Positions 31,807-39,173 of a stretch of 64,000 bases of DNA are shown here, one piece after another. Origin of the DNA: Streptomyces antnestii (GTDB lineage: Bacteria; Actinomycetota; Actinomycetes; Streptomycetales; Streptomycetaceae); contig NZ_RZYA01000012.1 in NCBI RefSeq assembly GCF_004005495.1, positions 62,001 to 126,000 on the forward strand. The letters are read 5' to 3'. Below the pieces are notes generated by a model. The model did no database searches. It had not been told where the DNA came from and was given only the letters and a program-made list of their open reading frames with translations. How positions within the stretch are numbered: position 1 is the stretch's first letter; each line of letters begins with the position of its first letter. The position numbers were made by a program, and so were the translations under genes.

Positions 31807-32037
31807 TCAGGTGAAGGTCCCGCCGGCGCTCCGTTCCGCCTCGGCGAGGATGGCGTACCGGTCGGCCACGATCGCCTCCGCGTCGGCCACCGCCCGCTCG
31901 GCGGCGAGGCGGCGGCCCGCCTGGGAGTGCGGGTCCGGTGCCGGGCGCCTGCGACGCCACCAGACGTCGCAGGCGGCGTGGACGCCGCTCGCGCAGAGGA
32001 GCAGGGGGACGGCGAGGACCAGGAGGATGTCACGCAC
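31807..32037 (-). CDS. Small membrane-anchored protein, 76 residues
   Basis: From a GTG at 32037 with AAGGA eight bases upstream. Residues 2-22 are hydrophobic (RDILLVLAVPLLLCASGVHAA) and form one membrane helix or an uncleaved signal. The rest is a charged Arg/Glu/Ala helix (RRRRPAPD, AERAVADAEAIVADRYAILAEAE) likely facing the cytoplasm or forming a coiled coil. I do not recognise the family. The same frame stays open far upstream, but that part is antisense to dapA. It ends convergently with the nuclease-like gene, 25 bases away. Confidence 0.55.
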   Translation of the reverse strand: MRDILLVLAVPLLLCASGVHAACDVWWRRRRPAPDPHSQAGRRLAAERAVADAEAIVADRYAILAEAERSAGGTFT

Positions 32038-32223
32038 GGCGGATTCCTTACATGGAGCTTTCACCCTGCTACGTCGGAATCCGGGCGGGCCTCCTGAAGG
32101 TCGCTCCTCGGCCAATATCCCGGCGAAACCCGGCCACACCCCCTCCATCTCGTAGCAAGCCTTGCCACTACCTCGTAGAAGAATTAAGTGGAGCTGTACG
32201 GTCCGGGCGCCGACACTGCACTC

Positions 32224-33129
32224 ATGAACCTCGTGAACGCCCCGCACCCGCCCTTCGGCCGTGCCCTGTGCGCCATGGTCACGCCGTTCACCGCCGACGG
32301 CGCACTCGATCCGGACGGCGCGCAGCGCCTGGCCGCCCACCTGGTGGCCGAGGGCTGTGACGGCCTCGTCCTGTCCGGCACCACCGGCGAGTCCCCCACG
32401 ACCTCGGACGACGAGAAGGCCACGCTCGTACGGGCCGTCAAGGAGGCGGTGGGCGAGCGGGTCCCGGTCGTCGCGGGCGTCGGCACCGCCGACACCCGCC
32501 ACACCGTCCGGCTGGCGCTCGACGCCGAAAAGGCGGGCGCCGACGGCCTGTTGGTCGTCAGCCCGTACTACAGCCGCCCGCCGCAGGACGCCCTGGAGGC
32601 CCACTTCCGCGAGGTCGCGGACGCGTCCGGACTGCCCCTGATGCTCTACGACATCCCGGGCCGCACGGGCACACGTATCGAGCCGGACACCATGATCCGC
32701 CTCGCGTCCCACCCCCGGATCGTGGCGGTCAAGGACTGCGCGTACGACATGCTCGGCAGCCAACAGGTGCTGGCCCGCACCGAGTTGGCGTACTACGCGG
32801 GCTGCGAGGAGTTCGCGCTCCCCCTCTACGCGGTGGGCGGGGCCGGATTCGTGTCGACGGTCGCGAACGTGGCGCCGCGCGCCCTGCGGGCCGTCCTGGA
32901 CGCCTTCGACGCGGGCGACACCGGCGACGCGGCCCGCCGCCAGCAACTGGCCGCGCCCCTAGTGGGGTTGATGATGGCGTCCGGCCTTCCGGGCACGGTC
33001 ACCACGAAGGCGCTCCTGGACGCGCTCGGCCTGCCCGGCGGCCCGGTCCGCGCACCGCTGCGGCCCGCCGGCCACGAGGTGACCGACGGACTGCTGAGCG
33101 CGTACGAGAAGGTGGTCAGCGCGTCGTGA
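32224..33129 (+). CDS. dapA: 4-hydroxy-tetrahydrodipicolinate synthase (DapA) paralogue
   Basis: About 301 residues of a class I aldolase TIM barrel that condenses pyruvate with aspartate semialdehyde, the first lysine-branch step. FGRALCAMVTPFTADGALD opens it. GTTGESPTTSDDEK binds pyruvate, LMLYDIPGRTG holds the catalytic tyrosine, and VAVKDCAYD holds the Schiff-base lysine. The region after the lysine and the end differ from the usual DapA, so another N-acetylneuraminate-lyase-family activity is possible. The ATG at 32224 has no ribosome binding site; an in-frame GTG at 32188 lies 6 bases after TAGAAG and may be a leaderless start. The 3' end overlaps the convergent propeller gene by 14 bases. 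Confidence 0.85.
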   Translation: MNLVNAPHPPFGRALCAMVTPFTADGALDPDGAQRLAAHLVAEGCDGLVLSGTTGESPTTSDDEKATLVRAVKEAVGERVPVVAGVGTADTRHTVRLALDAEKAGADGLLVVSPYYSRPPQDALEAHFREVADASGLPLMLYDIPGRTGTRIEPDTMIRLASHPRIVAVKDCAYDMLGSQQVLARTELAYYAGCEEFALPLYAVGGAGFVSTVANVAPRALRAVLDAFDAGDTGDAARRQQLAAPLVGLMMASGLPGTVTTKALLDALGLPGGPVRAPLRPAGHEVTDGLLSAYEKVVSAS

Positions 33130-34339
33130 ACTGCGGGGTCCAGCGGCCCGGGTAGTCGTCGGACGCCTTGCGGAAGTCGCTGAGCTGGACGACCTTGTCA
33201 CTGCCCATGGTGAGCAGGAGCAGCTGGTTGCGGAACTCGCCCGTGCCGTTGCACTTCTTGGGGTCGCAGCCCCAGGCGATGAGCCGCTTGTCGTCGGCCC
33301 AGGCGAGCAGCTGCTGGCCGGGCACCTTGGTGACCGTCTTCCCGGTGGCGGAGTCGACGATCGCCGAGGCGATCTCGTTGCCCCGACCCGCGAACTCGCC
33401 TCCGATGAGCTTGCCGTCGGGCGACAGGCCCGCCTCCGCGTAGGACACGTGCCTCTCGGCGGCGGGTGTGGCCGCCTTGCGGCCGTTCAGGTCGTAGTAG
33501 ATCCGGCCCGGCGCCATCGGGATCGGCTCGTAGACGAGCGTGCTGTCATGGCTGAACCCCAGGTCGGCGCGCGCGTTGGGCGACCAGCCCATCTCGTCCT
33601 TCCAGAACGGCAGCCGGTGCCAGTCCGCCTTGCCGGAGGCGACGTCGACGATCGTGAACCCGGTCCTGCTGGCGACCGGCCCCGCCTCGTCCTTCCCGTT
33701 CACGTTCATCTTGTGCGACCAGTAGTAGTGGTCGGGGTTCTTGGCGTACGTCGTGGCGACGAGCTTCTTGCCGTCCGGCGAGAACGACACCCCGGCCACA
33801 CCCTTGTCGAGCTCGATCCACCGCTGCACCTTGCCGGTGATCAGGTCGAGCAGACCGATACGGTCGGCCGGGAGCCGCCGCTCCAGAACGGCGGCCGTCC
33901 GCATCCCCGGCGCCACGTCGATCCACGACCACCGCGTGGTCCTGTCGTACTTGCCGGTCTTCTGGTTGAGCAGTCCGTACGTGCGCCTCAACTCGGCGTC
34001 GTGGCCCGGCAGTTCGACCCTCTTGTACGTGGAGAACGCGGCGAGCGCCTGGTCCCCCGCCGCGATGAGGTCCCGTGGGGGCGACTGGTCCGGGTGCGCG
34101 ATGATGTCGCTCTTGTTCATCTGGCTGGCGGGCCGCACGTCCTGGCCGCCGGGGTGCAGGACGGGCACGGAGACCACGGCGGCGACGGCGGCCACCGTGG
34201 CGAGTGCGGCGCCGGCGATGACGCGGGTCCGGCGGCGGCGGCGCGCGGCGAGCACCCGTTCGGCGAAGTCGGGTGGTGCGGTCGCGCCCTCGGCGGCCTG
34301 TTCGCGCAGTGCGTCCCGCAGCAGGTCATCGACGTTCAC
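33116..34339 (-). CDS. Membrane-anchored beta-propeller protein paired with a sigma factor
   Basis: A 407-residue protein. Residues 1-38 are cytoplasmic, helical and Arg-rich (MNVDDLLRDALREQA, RVLAARRRRRTR). Residues 39-60 are a membrane helix (VIAGAALATVAAVAAVVSVPVL). The remainder lies outside and shows WD40/TolB-like propeller blades (GVAGVSFSPDGKKLVATTY, YAEAGLSPDGKLIGGEF, LLAWADDKRLIAWG). The GTG at 34339 overlaps the sigma-factor stop by 4 bases, so it is co-translated with it. This layout suggests an anti-sigma-like sensor, although no zinc HxxxCxxC motif is present in the short cytoplasmic part. Confidence 0.85.
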   Translation of the reverse strand: MNVDDLLRDALREQAAEGATAPPDFAERVLAARRRRRTRVIAGAALATVAAVAAVVSVPVLHPGGQDVRPASQMNKSDIIAHPDQSPPRDLIAAGDQALAAFSTYKRVELPGHDAELRRTYGLLNQKTGKYDRTTRWSWIDVAPGMRTAAVLERRLPADRIGLLDLITGKVQRWIELDKGVAGVSFSPDGKKLVATTYAKNPDHYYWSHKMNVNGKDEAGPVASRTGFTIVDVASGKADWHRLPFWKDEMGWSPNARADLGFSHDSTLVYEPIPMAPGRIYYDLNGRKAATPAAERHVSYAEAGLSPDGKLIGGEFAGRGNEIASAIVDSATGKTVTKVPGQQLLAWADDKRLIAWGCDPKKCNGTGEFRNQLLLLTMGSDKVVQLSDFRKASDDYPGRWTPQFTTR

Positions 34340-34956
34340 GGACGCACCTCCATGGGCGAGAAGTCACGGGACGGCAGGTCTTCGGCGTCGGCCGGGCCGA
34401 GCGCGGCGAGTTCGGGCGCGAGGCTGCGCAGCTTGGCGAGCGAGCGGTGCGTGGTCGAGCGCACCGTGCCCACCGAGCAGCCGAGGAGCCGGGCGACGTC
34501 CGCCTCGGGCAGGTCCTCGAAGTACCGCAGGACGAGCACGGTGCGCTGCCGGGCGGTGAGCCGGGCGAGCGCGGTACGCATCACGATGCGCAGGTCGGCG
34601 GCGTGGGCGGAGTCGACCCCCGTACGACTCTCCGGCGGCTCGGCGACGCTCAGTTCGCGCCCGCGCCATTTCAGGCGCCATCTGCTGACCTGCTGGCGGT
34701 AGAGGATCTTCCGTACGTAGGCCTCCGGCTCGTCGATCCGGTTCCAGCGTCCGGCCGCCTTGATCAGCGCGTTCTGGAGCAGGTCCTCGGCGGCGTGCCG
34801 GTCGCCCCCGCTGAGGAGCACGGCGGTCTTCAGCAGTGCGGAGGACCGGCTCGCCACGAACTCACGGAAGCTGCCCGAGCCGTCCGCGCCTCCCCCGTGG
34901 TCGGCGTCGGCCGCGCCGTACGCGTCACCTGCGTCGTCTGCCTTGCCGGCATTCAT
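34336..34956 (-). CDS. SigE-family ECF RNA polymerase sigma factor
   Basis: The 206-residue ECF sigma factor has region 2 at about residues 30-100 (FREFVASRSSALLKTAVLLSG, AAEDLLQNALIKAAGRWNRI, AYVRKILYRQQVSRWR) and region 4 at about 120-185 (LTARQRTVLVLRYFEDLPEADVARLLGCSVGTVRSTTHRSLAKLR). This is the SigE/SigL subgroup common in Streptomyces. ATG at 34956 is preferred because GAAGG lies 5 bases before it; the GTG at 34962 is too near that sequence. It is co-translated with the membrane propeller protein, which probably controls it. The first 25 residues are acidic and Gly/Ala-rich. Confidence 0.9.
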   Translation of the reverse strand: MNAGKADDAGDAYGAADADHGGGADGSGSFREFVASRSSALLKTAVLLSGGDRHAAEDLLQNALIKAAGRWNRIDEPEAYVRKILYRQQVSRWRLKWRGRELSVAEPPESRTGVDSAHAADLRIVMRTALARLTARQRTVLVLRYFEDLPEADVARLLGCSVGTVRSTTHRSLAKLRSLAPELAALGPADAEDLPSRDFSPMEVRP

Positions 34957-35071
34957 CGGCACCTTCTCTTCCCCGGTGGGCCCTTGCTGCCCCCTCGCTG
35001 ACCCTTGTGACGCGCGCGGCGCCGCGCGGCTATGCCTGTGCGACGAAAAAAATTCTGCGTGTCACGTACGA

Positions 35072-35112
35072 GAGCGCCCTCCCCCGGCCGTACGGGCCGG
35101 GGAAGGGCGCTC
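35072..35112. terminator. Terminator after dapD
   Basis: GAGCGCCCT plus CCCCGGCC pair with GGCCGGGG plus AGGGCGCTC around a short GTAC-centred loop. The stem has one bulge. It follows the dapD stop (minus strand) and shields the sigma-factor promoter. Confidence 0.75.
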
Positions 35113-35131
35113 GATGACGAGGCGTGCCGCG

Positions 35132-36133
35132 TCAGTTGTGGCTGTGCAGGATCTCGTTGAGGCCGCCCCACACCGCGTTGTTCGGGCGGGCCTCGACGGC
35201 GCCGGTGACCGAGTTGCGGCGGAAGAGGATGTTCGAGGCGCCGGACAGGTCACGGGCCTTGACGATCTCGCCGTCGGGCATGGTGACGCGCGTGCCGGCG
35301 GTGACGTAGAGGCCGGCCTCGACGACGCACTCGTCGCCGAGGGCGATGCCGACGCCCGCCTCCGCGCCGATGAGGCAGCGCTCGCCGATCGTGATGCGGA
35401 CGTTGCCGCCGCCGGAGAGGGTGCCCATGGTGGACGCGCCGCCGCCGATGTCGGAGCCGTCGCCGACGACGACGCCCGCGGAGATGCGGCCCTCGACCAT
35501 CGACGTGCCGAGCGTGCCGGCGTTGAAGTTGACGAAGCCCTCGTGCATGACCGTGGTGCCCTCGGCGAGGTGCGCACCGAGCCGCACGCGGTCGGCGTCG
35601 GCGATCCGGACGCCCTTCGGCGCGACGTAGTCCGTCATACGGGGGAACTTGTCGATGGACGTCACGGCGAGGTGCAGGCCCTCGGCGCGGGCGTTGAGGC
35701 GGACCTTCTCGACGTCGTCGACGGCGACCGGGCCGAGCGAGGTCCAGGCGACGTTCGCGAGGAAGCCGAACATGCCGTCCAGGTTCTGGCCGTGCGGCTT
35801 CACCAGGCGGTGCGAGAGCAGGTGGAGGCGCAGGTAGACGTCGTGCGCGTCCAGCGGCTTGTCGTCGAGCGAGGCGATGACCGTGCGGACGGCGACGGTC
35901 TCCACGCCGCGGCGGGCGTCGGTGCCGATGGCCTTCGCGGCGCCTTCGCCGAGCAGCTCGACGGCACGCTCGGCGGAGAGCCGCTCGGTGCCGGCCGGGC
36001 CGGCCTCGGCGACCAGCTCGGGGGCGGGGAACCAGGTGTCGAGGACGGTGCCGTCGGCGGTGAGCGTGGCGAGACCTGCGGCGACGGCGCCGGTGGTGCG
36101 CTGAGCGGTGGTGCTGGCGGGAGAGTCAGACAT
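35132..36133 (-). CDS. dapD: DapD, tetrahydrodipicolinate N-succinyltransferase
   Basis: A 333-residue left-handed beta-helix acyltransferase of the actinobacterial DapD type. It succinylates tetrahydrodipicolinate in the meso-diaminopimelate/lysine pathway. Seen are FPRMTDYVAPKGVRIADADRVRLGAHLAEGTTVMHEGFVNFNAGTLG with hexapeptide turns, GRISAGVVVGDGSDIGGGASTMGTLSGGG, and GEECLIGAEAG-like ERCLIGAEAGVGIALGD. ATG at 36133 begins MSDSPAST. It supplies the diaminopimelate for peptidoglycan and is the obvious functional partner of the nearby dapA paralogue, though they are not in one operon. Confidence 0.94.
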   Translation of the reverse strand: MSDSPASTTAQRTTGAVAAGLATLTADGTVLDTWFPAPELVAEAGPAGTERLSAERAVELLGEGAAKAIGTDARRGVETVAVRTVIASLDDKPLDAHDVYLRLHLLSHRLVKPHGQNLDGMFGFLANVAWTSLGPVAVDDVEKVRLNARAEGLHLAVTSIDKFPRMTDYVAPKGVRIADADRVRLGAHLAEGTTVMHEGFVNFNAGTLGTSMVEGRISAGVVVGDGSDIGGGASTMGTLSGGGNVRITIGERCLIGAEAGVGIALGDECVVEAGLYVTAGTRVTMPDGEIVKARDLSGASNILFRRNSVTGAVEARPNNAVWGGLNEILHSHN

Positions 36134-36481
36134 GAGTGAAACCTAACCGGAGGGGCACCACGGGGGCGAACCGGTACGACCACCGTCTCAGGTACCGGTC
36201 GCGAAACACTCCCGCGGCGGCTCGGGGGTGGGGTCAGCGGCCTGGTCGGCCGGGGGTGACGCCAGCGGCCCGGTCGGCCGGGGTGACGTCAGCGGCCTGG
36301 TTGGTCGAGGGTGGCGCCATCGGCCTGATCGCCGGGGGGTGGCGCCAGCCGCCCGGTTGCTCGGGGTGGCGTCAGCGGTCCGGTTGACGGGGTGGCGCAA
36401 GCAAGCCCGACCGGTCGAGGGTGACGCCAGCAACCCGGTCACCAGAGCCGGCGCCCGTGGCCCCCGGTCGCAAGGTTGGCG
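36134..36481. other. 348-bp gap filled by a degenerate minisatellite
   Basis: No gene is supported between dapD and the TetR gene. The first 90 bases hold the dapD promoter side. From 36224 the DNA is a run of 26-30-base units (see the repeat entry). Confidence 0.55.
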
Positions 36482-36484
36482 TCA
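36224..36484. repeat. Degenerate GC-rich minisatellite downstream of the TetR gene
   Basis: About nine units of 26-30 bases with the theme GGGTGACGCCAGCGGCC then CGGTCGG follow one another from 36224 to the TetR stop at 36482-36484. Adjacent units differ at several positions and in length. The last GGCGTCAG overlaps the TetR stop codon, so the array may have grown from the gene end. Confidence 0.75.
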
Positions 36485-37066
36485 GCTCTCGTCGCCCGGC
36501 GTGGCGCCGCCCGTCGCGTCGCCGGGGGCGCCGTCGATGATGCGGGCCAGCATGTCGCGTGCGTACTCCTCGTCGTAGACGGCGTCCGTGAGCAGTACCT
36601 GGAGGCAGATGCCGTCCATCAGTGCGACCAGCGCCCGTGCCGTGACCGGGTCCGTGCGGCGGGCGAGCCGGTCGGCGACGTCGTCGCCCCACTCGGCGGC
36701 GACAGGCCGCAGCGCGGGCTTGCGCAGAGCGGCGAGATACAGCTCGTACTCGAGCTCGACGCCGGTGCGGTCACCGGCGAGCCAGTCGCCGAGGACGGCG
36801 GCGAGACCGGCGGCGAGCCGGGAGCGCGGCGCCTCGAACACGGCGCTCCCCGCGACCGCCTTCGCGAACCCCTCGTTGGCCTGCCGCAGCGCGGCGACAA
36901 GGAGTTCGTCGAGGGTGCGGAAGTGGTACGTCGTCGAGCCGAGCGGCACGTCGGCCTCGGCTGCGGCACTGCGGTGGCTGAGCCCGGCGATGCCCTTGGC
37001 GCCCACCACCCGGATCGCGGCGTCGATGATGCGCTGCCGCCGCTCGGGGTCGTACCGCCGCGCCAT
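36482..37066 (-). CDS. TetR-family regulator of the adjacent SMR pump
   Basis: A 194-residue regulator. Residues 8-55 are the TetR helix-turn-helix (RQRIIDAAIRVVGAKGIAGLSHRSAAAEADVPLGSTTYHF). The rest is a helical ligand-binding domain. Its last 15 residues (GAPGDATGGATPGDES) are low complexity, like the repeat DNA beyond. The start shares one base (TGATG) with the stop of the upstream SMR gene, so both are on one transcript. It probably binds the two 18-base palindromes ahead of the SMR gene and represses its own operon until a cationic drug or similar ligand binds. Confidence 0.9.
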   Translation of the reverse strand: MARRYDPERRQRIIDAAIRVVGAKGIAGLSHRSAAAEADVPLGSTTYHFRTLDELLVAALRQANEGFAKAVAGSAVFEAPRSRLAAGLAAVLGDWLAGDRTGVELEYELYLAALRKPALRPVAAEWGDDVADRLARRTDPVTARALVALMDGICLQVLLTDAVYDEEYARDMLARIIDGAPGDATGGATPGDES

Positions 37067-37386
37067 CAGTGCGCACCGCCCAGATTGAGCAGCACCACAC
37101 CGCCGATCACCAGGACGATCCCCGCGACCCGGGCGGCGGTCATCGCCTCGCCGAGGAAGAGCATCCCGATCCCGGCGATGACGGCCGTGCCGACGCCGGC
37201 CCAGATCGCGTACGCGGTACCGACCTGCACGGTCTTCAGGGTCTGGGCGAGCAGCGCGAAGGCGATCAGATAGCCGGAGACCGTGATCAGGGAGGGCCAG
37301 AGCCTGCTGAATCCCTCGCTGTACTTCATGGCCGTGGTGGCGGCCACCTCCGCCGCTATGGCGCCGGAAAGCAGTACGTATCCCAT
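37066..37386 (-). CDS. Small multidrug resistance (EmrE/Qac-type) efflux protein
   Basis: A 106-residue protein with four membrane helices. The essential membrane glutamate is E13 in SGAIAAEVAATTAMKYSEGF. FSRLWPS and VGTAYAIWAGVGT are the EmrE/Qac-type signatures, in contrast to guanidinium exporters, which read YAVWTGIG. It should work as a dimer exchanging protons for cationic drugs. The first codon, ATG at 37386, falls at the edge of a perfect TetR-type palindrome. It leads the two-gene operon with the TetR gene. Confidence 0.92.
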   Translation of the reverse strand: MGYVLLSGAIAAEVAATTAMKYSEGFSRLWPSLITVSGYLIAFALLAQTLKTVQVGTAYAIWAGVGTAVIAGIGMLFLGEAMTAARVAGIVLVIGGVVLLNLGGAH

Positions 37387-37425
37387 GTGTACGAGGGTAC
37401 ACATCGATGTGTACGGGCGTACACA
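37386..37425. promoter_or_regulatory. Twin TetR operators over the SMR start
   Basis: TGTGTACGAGGGTACACA (37386-37403) and TGTGTACGGGCGTACACA (37408-37425) share perfect arms TGTGTAC and GTACACA around 4-base centres. Centres are 22 bases apart. The first touches the SMR start codon; together they would block the promoter of the SMR-TetR operon. Confidence 0.8.
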
Positions 37426-37498
37426 CCACGGTCGGGCTATGGTGTCGCGATCACTGTGGGGGGCCACAGGGACGAACGACTCCTGGGAGCACGGCGAG

Positions 37499-38749
37499 AT
37501 GACCGACATGTGGGGACAGGGACCGGGGCAGGGACCGGGACAGGGACCGGGACAGAGACCGGGACAGGACCCGGAACAGGGTCCGGGACAAGGGCCGGAG
37601 ACAGGGCAGGGGCAAGGGCAAGGGGCGGGCTACGGACCCGGCTATGGTCCCGGACCGGGGGCCGGCGGACACGGACCCGGCGGACCCGGCGGATATGGAC
37701 CGGGCGGACCCGGCGGTTACGGCCCCGGTGGCTGGGGCGGTGGCTGGGCCCCCGTACCCCCGCCGCCCCAGCCCGGCGTCATCCCGCTCGCCCCGCTCGG
37801 CGTCGACCGCATACTCGGCGGCGTCTTCAAGACGATGGGCCGGCACGCGAAGCCGCTCTTCGGCACCGTGCTCCTCGTCTACCTGGTGCTCGGCGCGCTC
37901 GTGGTGGGCGCGGCCGCGCTCGCCTACGCGGCCGTGTCGGACGACGTACGGGCGCTCTTCGACCAGGCGCCCCACTTCGACTGGGACCACGCGCGGCCCG
38001 TGTTCGTCGCGTTCGGCGTGGTGTGGGCCGTCGCCATGGTGCTGCTGATGACCGGCACGGCGTTCATCCAGTCCGCGTGCACGGTGGTGCTGCGCGAGGC
38101 GGTGCTCGGCCGTCCGGCCCGCTTCGGCGCGGTGTGGCGGCACGCCTGGCGGCGCACACCGTCCGTGCTCGGCGTCAGCCTGCTGATGGCCCTGATCGCG
38201 CTGATCCCGACGGGCCTGGCCCTCGCATTCCTCGGAGCGGTCTTCGTCTCGCTGATCAGCCACACCGCCGCACCGGCCGGCCTGCTGTTCCTTCTCTTCG
38301 CGGTCACCCTGCCGCTCACCCTCTGGGTCTACATCCTGTTCCTGTTCGGCCCGGCGGTCGCCACGCTCGAGGAGGCCGGGCCGGTCCAGGCGCTGCGCCG
38401 CTCCGCACGCCTGGTGAAGGGCGCCTGGTGGCGCACGTTCGGCATCACCCTGCTCGCCGGCGCGATCATGTTCGGCGTGTCCCTCGCGGTGCGCGTCCCG
38501 CTGCAGTTCGCAATGCCCACCCCGTCGCCGTCGGCATACGGACCGGGCACCACCCCCTCCGACGTGCTCAAGACGATGATGCCGGACCTGGGCCTCATGA
38601 TGGCGGTGTCCATGATCGGCAACCTCGTGGTGCAGCTGGTGAGTTCGGTCTTCGGGCCGCTGGTCTCGTCGCTGCTCTACATCGACCAGCGCATCCGCCG
38701 CGAGGGCCTCGCCCACACGCTGGACCTCGCGTCCCGCTCGGACGCCTAG
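37499..38749 (+). CDS. Multipass membrane protein with Gly/Pro/Gln-rich N-terminus
   Basis: A 416-residue protein. Residues 1-85 are a cytoplasmic low-complexity arm, first (GQGPGQGPG) repeats and then GYGPGGPGG repeats. From residue 100 the protein has about six membrane segments, among them LFGTVLLVYLVLGALVVGAAAL, GVVWAVAMVLLMTGTAF, SVLGVSLLMALIALIPTGLALAFLG and LTLWVYILFLFGPAVATLEE. It fits the actinobacterial glycerophosphodiester-phosphodiesterase membrane-domain-like family (DUF7544/DUF7847 type), whose role is not known. GGGAG precedes the ATG at 37499; an earlier ATG at 37439 is possible. It is divergent from the SMR operon. Its TAG stop lies in an 18-base repeat also found at 23585. 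Confidence 0.8.
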   Translation: MTDMWGQGPGQGPGQGPGQRPGQDPEQGPGQGPETGQGQGQGAGYGPGYGPGPGAGGHGPGGPGGYGPGGPGGYGPGGWGGGWAPVPPPPQPGVIPLAPLGVDRILGGVFKTMGRHAKPLFGTVLLVYLVLGALVVGAAALAYAAVSDDVRALFDQAPHFDWDHARPVFVAFGVVWAVAMVLLMTGTAFIQSACTVVLREAVLGRPARFGAVWRHAWRRTPSVLGVSLLMALIALIPTGLALAFLGAVFVSLISHTAAPAGLLFLLFAVTLPLTLWVYILFLFGPAVATLEEAGPVQALRRSARLVKGAWWRTFGITLLAGAIMFGVSLAVRVPLQFAMPTPSPSAYGPGTTPSDVLKTMMPDLGLMMAVSMIGNLVVQLVSSVFGPLVSSLLYIDQRIRREGLAHTLDLASRSDA

Positions 38750-38763
38750 GGCGTGTCCGGCGG
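38746..38763. repeat. 18-bp repeat copy 2 at a gene stop codon
   Basis: CTAGGGCGTGTCCGGCGG, identical to 23585-23602, again starts with the base before the TAG stop. ATCATGGCCTAG follows here but not at the other copy. Confidence 0.75.
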
Positions 38764-38788
38764 ATCATGGCCTAGCGGAAAAACGCAA

Positions 38789-38820
38789 TACGGCCCCCGC
38801 ACCGAAGTGCGGGGGCCGTA
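38789..38820. terminator. Terminator between the membrane-protein gene and the suf operon
   Basis: A perfect 14-bp stem, TACGGCCCCCGCAC (38789-38802) with its complement (38807-38820), and a CGAA loop. Two convergent transcripts end here, including the long suf operon. Confidence 0.85.
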
Positions 38821-38840
38821 CCGGCAGAAAGACCTGCGCG

Positions 38841-39173
38841 TCAGACGTTGAAGCCGAGCGCGCGCAGCTGCTCGCGGCCCTCGTCCGTGATCTTGTCGGG
38901 GCCCCACGGCGGCATCCAGACCCAGTTGATCCGGAGCTCGTTGACGATGCCGTCGGTGGCCGACTTCGCCTGATCCTCGATGACGTCGGTCAGCGGGCAG
39001 GCCGCGGACGTGAGCGTCATGTCGATCGTGGCGATGTTCGCGTCGTCGATGTGGATCCCGTAGATCAGGCCCAGGTTGACGACGTCGATGCCCAGCTCGG
39101 GGTCGACGACGTCGTACAGGGCCTCGCGGACCTCCTCCTCGGAGGCCGGCTTCATCTCAAGGGTCTCGCTCAT
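38841..39173 (-). CDS. sufT: SufT-like metal-sulfur cluster assembly protein (MIP18/DUF59)
   Basis: The 110-residue MIP18/PaaD-domain protein has EEEVREALYDVVDPELGIDVVNLGLIYGI, then MTLTSAACPLTDVIEDQ with the family cysteine, and the C-terminal WMPPWGPDKITDEGREQLRALGF. SufT-type proteins help Fe-S cluster maturation or transfer. It is the last gene of the suf operon, and its ATG overlaps the sufU stop by 4 bases. Confidence 0.88.
   Translation of the reverse strand: MSETLEMKPASEEEVREALYDVVDPELGIDVVNLGLIYGIHIDDANIATIDMTLTSAACPLTDVIEDQAKSATDGIVNELRINWVWMPPWGPDKITDEGREQLRALGFNV

Noticed and set aside
36224..36484. Minisatellite considered as a CRISPR array
   Set aside because: Units are directly adjacent, degenerate and lack unique spacers; no cas genes are nearby.
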